DNA of 64,000 nucleotides, from NCBI GenBank assembly GCA_036897095.1, contig JAYMSP010000102.1, positions 19,409 through 83,408 of the forward strand. Direction: 5' to 3'. This document shows positions 36,201-48,592 of the stretch, piece by piece (within the stretch, counting starts at the first letter, position 1; each line of letters opens with the position of its first letter). Under the pieces are notes generated by a model. The model saw only the letters and a program-made list of their open reading frames with translations, made no database searches and was not told the DNA's origin. Position numbers and translations under genes: made by a program. This DNA is from Plantago elongata. Its lineage: Eukaryota; Streptophyta; Magnoliopsida; Lamiales; Plantaginaceae.

Positions 36201-39200
36201 AACTTCTTTGCCGCCAGCAGTCGTTATGGGACGCCTGATGATTTCAAGCGCTTGGTGGATGTAGCCCATGGTACATTATAAATCTTATCACATTTGGAAG
36301 AAGGTTCATGATTTTTGGCTCAATACTTAGTTCCAGGTTTTCCTAAACTATGTTGACTTAAATCATATGTCATCCCAGTGTTATGTTTTTCCCTTTTGTT
36401 TTGATGAAACATGTACAAACATGAAGCTAATAAATTGCAGCAGTTTTAAAACATGTCACCTGGAAATTTATTTTGCCGTACCAAGGTTGAAATACAAGTA
36501 GATAAACTTGTAATTATTTCACCAGCCAATTTCCCTAAAGGGAACCCAGCCTCATTAATTGGGAATTTCGAATACATGATTACAAGTCCTGTTTAAGCTT
36601 TAACCCGTGATTTTTGAGGAAGTACATTGATGAAAACAAGCAAAACAAACTGATATTATGTGGGTCAAGGTACACAGACAATATGTGTATACTGTGAAAT
36701 TGCACACTATTCATTTTTAAAGGAAGCTGCAGAAAACAATCTGCTGTAAAATTACAACTCAAGTGTTCCCCTGATTCCTAATTTTTGGGACACATGTCCG
36801 TTTGGCAAAATGACCTGATAGTTGATATGATGAATGGCAGCTGAGTAGGTTACCTGTGAATGATCAAATCACCTTGTTGTGTTGTTGTTATTGGTGGTGT
36901 TGGCGGTGTTGTTAATTCTGCTGTTGTGACTAAGTCTTGTAGAAACTAGTTTTTTCTCTCAATATTAGGATGAAATATCTTTGGGTGAGTGGCGGTGTAT
37001 GGTTTGTCCTAATGTTTTTGAAGAATAGGTTTCTATATTAGAATTCCATTGCCGCTGTTAGCCTCATCATCATCATGATTTATGCAAGTATTTAGTGCTT
37101 TGACTTGTTTATCAAACGCTCTGACAGACATAATGGTCCAGTGAGGATACTCGAGAGACGCATTTGTGCTTCTTAACTTGACTTTGAAACTTCAACATCG
37201 TAGCCTTGCGGAGCATCTTGTTTGTTAAATGTTGTAGTATTTTTCTGAAACTGGCTTGATTTCTATTCTGTATATATTGGAAGCTTAAACCCAGTTTTAT
37301 GAAACCTAGTATGGCTAACGCCCTTGCATATGCTTTTCTCTGTAACATATTGATCTTCGTCATTCGCTTTTATATTGTTGCATAATTTGATTTGTATTGG
37401 GTGCAGGACATGGATTGCTTGTCTTTTTAGATATTGTCCACTCATATGCTGCAGCTGATGAAATGGTTGGTTTGTCATACTTCGATGGAACTAATGATTG
37501 TTACTTCCACTCAGGTTAGTTCTATTTGGTAGTTTGGTTCTTATTGTGAGTCTAGTGGTCACATCCGCTCAATAGTTAAACGTCAAGCATGATAGATTAG
37601 GACAAAAAGAAAAGTTCATTGAATATTTTCTCTGTCAAGAGAACTTCTGCACGAGTCCTGTCAACTTGAGTTCTAAGGATAATACTACAGAACATCAGTG
37701 TTTAAGCAGTGTTGTAAATCCCGGATTGCGTCGCGCCAATCAAACAATATGGGATAGCGGGATCGTGCTGCTGAGATGACTGCAATAGGGAAGTTATATA
37801 CCTCCTCCGCCCCGAACGCAACTTCCTATTTTCCGTTTTGGTCCATCCCAAACTCAACTTCCCCTTCTTTAATTGAAAAATCTCTCCCTACTCTATTTAC
37901 ATCTCTTATACTTTATTTATTATCTCTCCTACTTTATACACACTCCATATTGTATCTATATTTTAAAAGTTGGGCCGGACAGTTAAGCCGGCCACTCCCT
38001 AAAAAAGGTTCAACCATTCGGTTGGGCCGTTTCAAGCCTGTATGACGTCATAATAACATTTATAATATTATACATATACTAGAATGGAACACGTGTGTTA
38101 TTGTGACACATATTTACAAAGAAGAGAAAAAGTATATTAGTAATATATTTATTGTCCTTTTTTTCATATTGAATTATATTTTTTCGATTTAAACTAATGT
38201 GAATCGATCTGTTTTAATTTAGTTGGAGAGAAGGGATTGGATATTGTTGTTATTTAATGATGAAGTGATTTTGTTGGGGTTGAATTATGAATTGTAATTT
38301 ATGGAGAACACATTAAAATTGTATATATGATAAATTTATTTTGATATAAAGGGTAAATTTAGGGGTTGAAATTATATTTTAAGAGATTAACATAATATAA
38401 ATTATATAATGAAAGTTTTGATGCTAAAGTGGACAGCTTATTCAAAACGAAGTAGTATATATTAAATTAAATACACAAGTTGTCAATTATAGTATTATAC
38501 TATAAAAATTGTAATATACACCCACAAAATTTGTGATTGAATTCCATTTTCCATATGATGAAGAATAAGAAAAGCAGATGAAAAAAGACCCTTTTTCCAT
38601 AGAGAAACTCTCCTGAGAGTTCGGAAAGTTCTGAGAGGATGCTATCCAATTCAAATTCCAGTTCGAAAAGGAGAAGATTTAGGCAGAGAGTTTTCTTATT
38701 TAGAAGGTGAGATATACCTTTGTGAGGAACTGCCAAAACTTCCGTGAATTGAAGAAGAAAGGTCAACAAGTCAAAGTTTGTGGTATTACCCAATGGGTCA
38801 AAGCTCAAAAGGACCACTTTTAGCACCAGGCTTTTCATGGGCCAAAATCAACTAATGCTCCGTAAGAAAGAATTGGATCATGATACTCACATTAATACAT
38901 GAAGACTTGGGACTAAAAAGTGATACGGATACAAAAAATTATTATATTCGAGCCCGTGTTAAAAGTCGCAACTTGCACATTTCAAACGCATCTCAAAAGA
39001 CGCTACTCATGTACAAGTCATGATGGGGCATTTGGAGACGAGCGAAATTCATCTACTTTAAAACAACATTTAAAACTATATAGTAAAATGCAAAATATAA
39101 TTCTCTAGTGTTTTTTTAGAATGTTACTAAATTAAATTCTAAAAATAAAATTTAATCCTATGGGTCAACGTGCAAGAAATCACGTAAATCGAACAACGTA

Positions 39201-42200
39201 CGATAAAATTGGGCTACGAAGCGATAAACTAAGCTAGAAGAGTTGGGCTAAAGCTACACATGAAGAGTTGGGGCATAAATGATGGACTGACCACGAGCTT
39301 CCTAATTCCATGTTTCTAGAAGCTCCTCTTAACACTTATAAATAGAGGCCTCCTCATTCATTTCTAGACACAAGCAAGAGCAAGGAGTGCGCGCAAGAGC
39401 AAGGAGCGCAAGAGCAAGAGCATTCATCCTCCTCCAAGCGCCGCCATCCTCCTCCTAAGATCCGTCGTCTTCCTCCAAGCGTCACCAGCCTCTTCCGAAG
39501 ATCCACCTTGAAGTCCGATCACAACTTCAAGCAGTTCATCCGGAAATCCAGGAGTAGTCGCCGTTGATCCAAGAAGAAGTCTTCGCACACTTGGAGAAAT
39601 GTTATTGGAAGATCCACCATAACCAAACAAGATCGAAGTCAAAGCTCAGCCAAAATCCGATCAACCTTCTTGAAGTTCCTCGTTGAGAAGCATCGTTCAA
39701 TTTAAGATCAAGCTCCAAGCCCTTGAAGAAACGTTTCTGGTCAGCCATACTTTATAAAAACAAGATCAAAACCAAATCCTGCAACGATCAAGAAGCATAC
39801 TTCGAAGAGTTCATCAAGTCCTGAAGACGATTGCCATCGTTCGCTCTAAACATTTCCAAGTCCGCCAATTCGATCCGAGATCAAGCCAGGAAGCCCTCGC
39901 ATTGACGTTCGCTCGACTTGAAGTCACAAGTTCTAGATTGAAGAATCCGAAGATTCAAGCCCGCCGTTTTAGTAAGCTAGAATCGGAGGATTAGACTAGA
40001 GAATTGTACCCCACATTATCAAAATCAAACGAATTATCATTTGAGCAACTTTACTTGCTACGGCATTCTTATATAAGATTATAAACCCAACACAAACAAA
40101 CATCCTTAGATGCGATAAGTGTTACGAAGATGAGACAAAGATAACATCTTAATAAGGTCTACGCAATCTCTGTTTGACATCCCCCTATCAACCAACGTCA
40201 CTTTGTTAAAAAGCAATGATGATGCAGACCATAAAAATATCTGCTACTTGAAGACTCGCGGAAACATGAGGAAGCAAAATAACTTTTAGAGTCACATGCC
40301 TCACTTATAAAATGACAATCAACTTCGTTATGCTTCATCCTTTCATGGTACACATGATTAGCTGTAATATGAATACTGGTATTATCCATATGTATAAGGG
40401 TACGACCACGAGGAACAAATTTCAGCTCGGGAAGCAGCTCATGCAACCATAATTCAGATCAGGCATGAGAATAACTCTATACTCGGATTCGGTGGAGGAC
40501 TTAGACACTTGATTTTGCTTCTTAGTCTTCCAAGATACTCTGTTTGAATTACCTTGAGCCTGGCAGCATTCGTATATAGATTATGAACCCAAAAACAGAT
40601 ATCTCTTGCTGTGCTCGTCCCCTCTGGCAACCGACTTTATGTTATGCAAGTTTATTCCATATCTGTTGCTTTTCTGTAGTTTGTGGTGTATTCTGCATCA
40701 ATGAATCAGAATTACAATTCAAAGCTTAAGCATTTGTAGATTGTCAAACTCATCATTGGGTTTGCTATACAACCAGCACAATATCTGCACCTGGTCAGTA
40801 AACCCATATAGCAACTTTTAGGCTGCTAAATAATTTCCCTTTCCATATAGCAGTTTTTAGTCTTCTGGGCTCTGTTTAGTCTTTAGACCATAAGGAATCG
40901 ATTTGGATCTGATTTAAAGTTGTTTCGAGAATGACTAGTTGTTCTTCTTTCCTACTATTTTTCTTTTCTTTTGTGACATGTTTGTTGTCATGGACGGGGA
41001 CTTTATTGTTTGCACATAACTGAAGAGGGGAAAAGATTGTGTAGGTATTGTGAGCTTATGCTGTCTTCTGATCTGACCTGTCATGTAAGTTTTCTCGCCT
41101 CCTTTGACAGGTAAAAGGGGGAATCATAAATTTTGGGGCACAAGAATGTTCAAGTATGAAGACCATGATGTGTTGCATTTCCTTCTTTCAAATTTGAATT
41201 GGTATGTTATTTAGAATGTTACCAATGACGTTAATTTCCGTTTGATCCTGAATGCCCATAAACTAATTATTTATCTTTGCATAACTAATGCTAAAACAGG
41301 TGGCTGGTGCAGTACCAGGTCGATGGTTTTTATTTTCACTCCCTGCCATCCATGATGTATACACACAATGGATTTGCTTCTTTTACTGGTGACGTGGAGG
41401 AGTAAGGCTTCTTCATACTTCCAGTGTTGAGGAATTATTATTTACTTTTAGACACTTTCCGATGCTTAAATATTTTCAGCTAAGTGATTACCTTAAGCCT
41501 CTCTGAAGTAATCCTCTTCTATCTTCTATGTTGTATACATGTTTATAGGGCATACATATGTTAATCTGCAGGTGAGTAGAATGACTGGTACATGTGGTGT
41601 CTTGTATGATTTAGATTTTCTAGGTTTTCAATCGAGAGCCACAACTTTGTTTTATTAATATCTCTAAGGAACCACCTTCTTTTGTAGGTATTGTAATCAA
41701 TATGTCGCCAAGGATGCTTTGTTGTATCTCATGTTAGCAAATGAGGTATTGCATGTTCTTCATCCTAATATAGTCACCATTGCCGAAGATGTAAGTAATC
41801 TTATAGTACCTTCTTATTTATAATAGACAAACTATTATTTTTTATCTGAATCTGTTCACTTGCTCTGTTTTGCGGTAGTATTACTAGCTAGATGATTGTG
41901 GAACATGTGTGTTGCATTTTGCAAGGATGTTACATCAGTTCGATCTGTGAGTCTTTTTCAGATGGTGGTTCAATCCATAAGTACCTTGTCCAAAGAGTCA
42001 ATATACATTATGCTAAGCTCAAATATAGTCAGAACTCTTGGCAGAGTCCAATATACAAGTTAGAACTAACAAAAAGCAGTAGAACACGCCCTTTCGTTCT
42101 TTTTCTTATTATCCATGCTGGGAATTCAATATCTGACGCTACTCTGCAACACGAATGAAAAAAGATGGGTTCATTCTCTGTATACCTTGGCCATAATGCA

Positions 42201-45200
42201 CCAATCAACAGCGCACCACCTTAGATTATCGGCAGTGTTTGCGCTGCCCTAGGCGGGAATATTACTCCTGTAGTTGCAGTATAAATTTGTATTTCTTAAT
42301 GATAAACGCTTATTGTTCAGTGATGCATGTCCATTGATTACCTCACACTTACATGTGAAACCAATTCTTTCAAGCCTAGTTTCGTTGCATAACCTTTTTC
42401 GTAAAGATGCATGTCATTGTATTTATGATGTGACTTAATGTCAATTCCTATAAATCTCAGGTTAAAATTAGCATATGCTGAATGTGGCAATGGGGCTTTT
42501 TATTTCTCAACGAGCTGCTAATTGTTGAGTTCCTATATTTAGTATATATAGCAAATCAACTGTCATTTTACAATTTAAAAAAATAAAATGCATCATTTTA
42601 TTGGCTTCTCCTCAAGAGACTAAAATAGTGCCCTCTAATTTATACTCCCATCATATTTGTGTGTGATAGGTTGCATGTACAAGTCGTTCCACCACATGTC
42701 TATCTGCTTCGTATCTAGTGTTTTTATCAATAACTTGCCTTTCATATCAGCTGATTGAATTTTTTCTCAAGCTATATTCTTCATGAGCTTATGGCTTCAA
42801 ACATGCTTGTTCATGCTGATCGTTATGATTGTATGGATTAGGTCACACTCTATCCGGGACTATGCGAGCCTGTTTCACAAGGAGGATTAGGTTTTGATTA
42901 TTTCGTTAATCTATCTGCATCCGAGATGTGGTTTTCGTTCCTCAAGAATGTTCCTGACCAGGAATGGAGCATGAGTAAGGTCGTCTCGTTAAAGCATAAG
43001 ATATTTCCATTCCGTAAAACAATGGAACTTGCAAGCAGTTGACTTGAAATTCTAATTTATAAATCGATTCTTCTCTAGATTGTGAGCACGTTAACTGGCA
43101 ACAGGACCACTGCTGATAAGATGCTTCTATATGCAGAAAACCACAATCAGGTGATCTGATTATCTCTTTTTATAATCTCATGTGGTCTCTTATCTTGATT
43201 TAGTGTACCTGGCAGCTCCAAGTCTGTCATGAATCTCTTTCGATAAATGGTGTTTGTATAACCACGTGACCACTACATGTCTGAATGTCTGATTGATAAA
43301 ATGAAGCCTAAGTGTGATTTGTTTGCTTGCCAGACCATTTCTGAGGGACGGTCATTTGCAGAGATACTCATTGGCTCTGCTAAGACAGAAGCATCATTTC
43401 TCCGAGGTTGTTCATTGCACAAGGTACACTCGTGCATTTTTCTAAACATACCCTACATTATGCATTCAAAATTGAAAATAACTATTGAGTTTAGGTGCTC
43501 CTTTGCCCCCACACTTTATTTTCTGACCTGAAGTGAAGTCTTGTTCATGAACGGGAGCTTAATTTTAGCAAAGGTTCCAAACACTTACAGATGGTTCTCT
43601 TTACAAAAGATGTAGATCCTCTTGGAGGGGAAGCACCTTACCTATGATTGAGCTGTGCTTGTCCTTTACTTGATACCATATGAAAATAGTTTGAAGCGAG
43701 ATGTCTGTCCTTCACTTTATTAGTTGCTGCGCCATTAAATTTATTGCCATCCAATGTGTGACACATGGAAGATAAAGTAACATGATTTGTATATTATTCA
43801 GATGATCAGGTTAATTACATTTACGATTGGTGGTCCGGCATACCTAAACTTTATGGGCAATGAATTCGGACATCCTAAGGTAAAACAAAATTGCATGTCA
43901 CCTCTTATAATTACTAGACAATTCATATATAATTTAATACTTTCTTGTACCAGAGGATTGAATTCCCAGCATCAAGCAACAATTTCTCACATTCACTTGC
44001 GAATCGGCGTTGGGATCTTTTGGATGATCATGTTCACCGCAAATTGTTTGAGTTTGATAAGGTAAGTCGGAGGGTATTGCTGTATCCTTGCACTGGATTC
44101 ATGGACTCTATATAGCTTTGTACATGGTCAGTGTCTGCACTTACATGTGACATCTTATATTTTACTGATTTTTCTACTGAAATCATTCCCGACTATTACA
44201 AGCTTATGCATGCAGATGAGATGGAATTCCATGATTCAATCATTGATTTGAATCCCTCAAGCACATGTCCACCCACATCAACTTGTCAGCTTCATAGCAC
44301 TCACCAAAAGTGGTTGAATACAGCCCACAAGTGAGGGTGAAATTTAAAGAACTGTTAAACTTAAAACTGAAATTCATCCAACTCCTATACTAGCATGGAC
44401 TTGTAAGATCAGTTGAAATTTCTTTATGTTTCTCTGATGATAAAGCACCTCATAGTAGTGGACGAACTTTGCACTGCCAGGTCAAAGAAATTTACTTTTT
44501 AGCCATTGTGTTCGGTAGACTGAGGTATTAGTAAAATCAGTTGTACCTGCCCTCATTACGCTTATGCTGAGCATACTGTAAGATGCTAGATATTTAATAG
44601 GTCATCATTTTGAACATATTAGGTACAGTTTAACTAAATCTTTTACAACCTTTCCTTACAGGATATGATGAAACTGGATTCGGATGGAAAAATCCTTCTA
44701 AGAGGCTTAAGAGGTCTGCCCAATGTGCATCATGTTAATGATGCTACAATGGTAACATACTTACAAATGTACCCTGAAATAGCTGCTTGTAGTTAGTTTT
44801 GTGTTCTTTTAGTGGAGTCTGAGCTATTGATTAAACTTTTCTGTCACTTGGTTAAAACGACTTGATAGCTATATATCTAGACATCATCCTAATTTCATTG
44901 TCCACGTATTTCTTGACTAAATGATGAAGTGTGCAACATCAAATAGTCTAGGAATAAGTTGTCCTTCCTGTTTTCACTCTTTCTTTCATTTTCTTTAATA
45001 GTCTAAAAGCCCAAAACATCATCGAGTTTCAATGTTTGATAGATAAGTGGCTGTAACTAGCTAATTAAACAGGACCTCGGTATTTTTTTTTTGTCGCATT
45101 AACTTTTGTGTTGAATATCCATTTTGATGATGTCTGTAGCTTATCTCCAAATTCCCAGGAATTCAATGTAACTCTGCTCTCGGGATTCCTGGCTAACAAG

Positions 45201-46433
45201 CCTAACATCATCTCCTTGCATAAGATTTTGTTTCTTGGAGCAGGATTCAGAACATACAATAACATATAACTTGTCAATTGGGTGGTTCCTTATATTCCCT
45301 CCGTCCCAATCTCAACTTCTCACTTTCCTTCCTTATTTGTCCCAAAACTCAATTTCCAATACCTTAAATGGGAAAGCTCTCTCCTATTTTTATTCTCTTT
45401 CTCTCATACTTTATTTAACTCATACTTTTATTTCATTCCACCTTATATTCTTATTATATTTTCTGATAATAACACTATAGTTTACTCTCAAAATCATGCC
45501 CACTTCGATGGCAAGTTGAGTATGGACGTAGGGAGTATATGATCATGAAATATGTCAAGATTTAAAAGTGGGTCCTGGGTACTGACGATTTTTGGATTCA
45601 TCAAAAAACATCATGCACACCTACATATCTTTGTGTGTCTGGAGGAGATGGCTTTTGATTTTGATTTTCGTTCAGTCTGCACTCAACTGATAAAAACTTT
45701 TACCAACCCAGGTGATATGTTATTTACGAGGTCCTTTTCTCTTTGTCTTCAACTTCCACCCCTCAAATTCCTATGAGCGGTACAGTGTAGGCGTGGAAGA
45801 AGCTGGAGAATATCAAGTAACGTGATGCTTTTGTTACATTTTCATCTTGAATTTGTATTGCTTGAAAACTGGTGTAATTAGTTTTGAAACTCAACTTCTA
45901 TAAATTACTGGGTTATGCTAATTTTATGAAAACCTCCTAGGTCATGTTGAATACAGATGATGAAATTTATGGTGGCCAGGGATTTGTTAGTGAGACTGAA
46001 TATGTTAAAAGAACCATTAGCAGAAGGTAAATAATGGTCATTTTGTCTCACTCACTTTTCCATCTCTTTATATGTTATCTTCCCCTATTTGTTACAGTAT
46101 ATCTTAACCTTTATTCGCTTTTAACTTGGTTTGCAGAAGTGATGGCACCAGATTTTGTTTAGAAGTCACACTGCCAAGTAGAAGTGCTCAGGTCAGTGTC
46201 CCTTAAGATAATGGTATAGTGAGATTTTTGAAAATTTTCCTCTTGCAAAAGAACAACACAGAGTTGAATTGAAGAAACAAAGTATTAGTTATTTAATGCG
46301 TATTGCAAAACTTGAGAATCAGATGATTTTGGTTATTTAAACGCTTTTCCAAAATATTTTAGTTTCGTATATTAGGAATTCAGTGAGTTCCTTCATGCAG
46401 GTCTATAAGCTAAAGCGGATTCTCAGAGTGTAA
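30218..46433 (+). CDS. SBE3: 1,4-alpha-glucan-branching enzyme 3 homologue, plastid
   Basis: Twenty-one exons: 30218-30450, 30519-30590, 30977-31041, 31322-31999, 33171-33343, 33417-33506, 36195-36270, 37407-37514, 41111-41201, 41300-41401, 41688-41790, 42842-42979, 43079-43150, 43334-43423, 43802-43879, 43954-44061, 44662-44751, 45712-45816, 45941-46026, 46137-46191, 46401-46433. They give 881 residues with all phases closing. The N-terminus (about 1-50) is rich in Ser, Thr and Arg like a transit peptide. A CBM48 glycogen-binding domain includes [12 protein letters not shown] near 128-139, then the GH13 barrel follows and a C-terminal beta domain. It matches the class that includes Arabidopsis BE1/EMB2729 (At3g20440). 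The general acid Glu596 (TIAED) is kept, but the nucleophile Asp is His542 ([15 protein letters not shown]) and the third acidic residue is Asn666 (YAENHNQ). Introns 6 and 8 carry transposon debris. Confidence 0.94.
32534..32791. mobile_element. Stowaway-like MITE in branching-enzyme intron 4
   Basis: About 258 bp with inverted ends TACTTCCTCCGTCCCTGAAT on the left and the complement of TGCTTCCTTCGTCGCTAAAT on the right; the inner ends AATAAGTTAC also pair. Non-coding. Confidence 0.75.
34310..35215 (-). mobile_element. LINE remnant (C-terminal RT-associated region) in intron 6
   Basis: On the minus strand 35187-34972 reads [21 protein letters not shown], and 34975-34793 reads [16 protein letters not shown]. 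These are the typical 'conditions of the region after reverse transcriptase' signatures (GxGxxIxxWxDxWLPG and YTVKSGYxLA) of plant L1-type elements. Frames are broken and the reverse transcriptase core is absent. Weak similarity to the end of the element continues to about 34310. Confidence 0.75.
37799..38460. mobile_element. Decayed MITE material in intron 8
   Basis: 37800-37862 looks like a Stowaway left end (CCTCCTCCGCCCCGAACGC). A possible right end (ACGAAGTAGTATAT) lies near 38445-38458. Between them an AT-rich segment with GGGCCGGACAGTTAAGCCGG is probably a later insertion. Borders are uncertain. Confidence 0.4.
39180..40080 (+). mobile_element. LTR-like remnant with promoter-like motif in intron 8
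   Basis: The sequence CTTATAAATAGAGGCC at about 39335-39350 resembles an LTR promoter. It is followed by a CAAGAGCAAGGAG repeat stretch and an untranslated-leader-like region rich in AAGATC/CAAG. No paired LTR or coding part was found, so it may be a solo LTR or an LTR plus leader fragment. Confidence 0.4.
40140..40565 (-). mobile_element. Ty1/copia RNase H remnant in intron 8
   Basis: On the minus strand the fragment reads [20 protein letters not shown] (about 40545-40485) and, after a frameshift, [20 protein letters not shown] followed by HNEVDCHFI. These are the SWKSKKQ..SS.EAEY and DN..A..IA.NP..H.RTKHIE.D.HF signatures of copia RNase H. Only the last part of pol is present. An imperfect repeat, GGCATTCTTATATAAGATTA (from 40062) and GGCAGCATTCGTATATAGAT (from 40561), flanks it. 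Confidence 0.75.
45293..45539. mobile_element. Stowaway-like MITE in intron 17
   Basis: The left end TATTCCCTCCGTCCCAATCT and the right end TATGGACGTAGGGAGTATA are inverted copies; the inner CTCAACTT/AAGTTGAG also pair. Length about 247 bp, non-coding. Confidence 0.78.
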
Positions 46434-47389
46434 TTCTGGGAGCATGTAGAAATTTCATCTGATTGTCAAAATATGAAGCATGGAACAGATGAGAACTTCA
46501 GTGAATTTGACTGTTTGTCTTCTGCAACTTCTGTTCCACATGGTGGTGGTGCATTGCTTGCTTCTATATGGTTTCGAGTGGCAGAGTTTCTCTGAGAGAT
46601 TTCAGAAACCAACGGAAAACACTACCTGCTTAGTGATGTACAACTTACAAATCTAGGACATGAAAGCTACTTGAATATAGCACAAGGATAGCAAATATCC
46701 GTGATTAAGTGTTTGCAACATATGCATGATGTAAGCAAACACAAGCTGGAAATTATTGTAATATAAAAATCGGTTATATTAGTTATTACAAATGGAACTT
46801 GCTCGAGGAACATAACATACCGACAATTTATATATTACGTGATTGTTGTCTGATTCAAGATGCATGATTTTGTAATTTTATGTATCATAGGTTTAAGTTA
46901 TAGTCTTATACTAGATGCTTGTGTTACGTTGTTCTAGATCAAAATGGTAATTATTTGTTAGTCATTTTTTTGTCATAATACATAGTTGGCAGTTTAAACT
47001 TAATTACCCATACATTCATATATTATGTAAAACTGGTGGACTAAACCTCACTAAGATTGATTCATGTGAAATTTGGTGATACACTTTCAATCTGTATATA
47101 GAGTGGAGGAAGTCTCTAAGAGACACCTTATAAATAAAGACCTTGAGTCATACTTTTTATATATTACAAATTAATTCTAACTAATAATTAGTTAATAAAA
47201 ACTACCCAATCAAGGACTAGAAGGTGAATTGGACTATATAATTCGCGGGTCGAACTATCATATACGGGTCAATATTAAAGCAAAAAATCCTAAGTTGAAA
47301 ACCGTCAGCTTACAATCATAATGATTCTGTTTTCTCTCTCTTATTTCTCTCTCTCTATTGCTATTGATGATTTTTTGAGCTCCTGCTGC

Positions 47390-47690
47390 GATTTTCTGAG
47401 CTTCTAGCCTCTGAGAAGCTTTGATCTCCGTCGTCTCTGCATCTAACATTGTGAGTTGCGATTTACAGAGCTTCTGAGTTGCGATTTTGTGAGCTATTCG
47501 CTATTTTATGAGAATCGGAGTTGCTATGATCAATCAATGATTTTCTGAGCTTCTAGCCTCTGAGAAGCTCCGATCTACGTCGTCTCTGCATCTAACATTC
47601 TGAGCTGCGATTTATAGAGCTTCTGAGCTGTGATTTTGTGAGCCAGTCGCTATACTCTGAGCATCGGAGCTGCAACGATCGATCATCTCG
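47390..47690. repeat. Two-copy tandem repeat, unit 149 bp
   Basis: GATTTTCTGAGCTTCTAGCC starts at 47390 and again at 47539. The two copies run in parallel for about 145 bp with scattered changes. Each contains several GAGCTTCTGAG/GAGCTGCGATTT sub-motifs. Confidence 0.9.
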
Positions 47691-47969
47691 CCGTAACTAA
47701 TGCGAAAATCACAATAGCAACTGCGAAATCTCAAAGGTTAGAGTTGTTCTATGTTTTTTTTTGTTCGTTTAAAAGCTATAACTACTGCTATCATTGATCT
47801 ACATCGAAAATACGATTCAGATTTTGATTAGTTGATGATTGTAGATGTCAAATTCGACTGGAGAAAATTTAACAACTGAGGATCATGATGAACCTGCACA
47901 AAATCAAACTACATGTCATGTTCTATGATATTTTCTGCATTGTTTACATGATTACATGTTATAGTTGTA

Positions 47970-48205
47970 GTGTATCAACATTCTCTGCATTTCACACCGT
48001 GTTGTCATGCTAACTAGTTATCATGTAACCTGTAGTACTTGCTAGTATGCCTATGCCATGCTCACTGTCATATGATCCATGTTCTCTACATTTCAAACCA
48101 TGTTGGCATGATAACTAGTTAGCATGTGTCCTGTAGTACTTGCTAGTATGCCTGTGACATGCTCCCTGTCATATGATCCATGTTCTCTGCATTTTAAACC
48201 ATGTT
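47970..48205. repeat. Tandem repeat, unit about 101 bp, just over two copies
   Basis: CCTGTAGTACTTGCTAGTAT occurs at 48029 and 48130. The flanking TTCTCT(G/A)CATTT..A.ACC(A/G)TGTT also recurs with the same spacing and appears a third time near 48182. Confidence 0.88.
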
Positions 48206-48592
48206 AACATGCTTTGCTTAACTTGTGCATCCATAGTTGTTGCTAACAACTCAACCACCGTATCCATTGACGATGATTTCAACATTGGTGGGAATTTCAA
48301 AGGAATAACAACAAACAGTATGGATGCCATGCATGATTTGTATCAAAGACTTGTTGCAAAAATCGAATTCTCTTTCAAAAGATGCACGTCATGGCTTGAT
48401 CATGGTTATTTGTACCATGATCTTGGTTACTTGGACAATGATTTATCAACTTTGTTTATGTCTTATTCGATTATATCATATTCTCATGATCTCATATTGT
48501 TATCATATGATCTTATATTGTTGTCACATGATCACATATTGTTGTCCCATAATCTCAATCTCATAGTATTAACAAAAAGAGAATTTTTTTTA

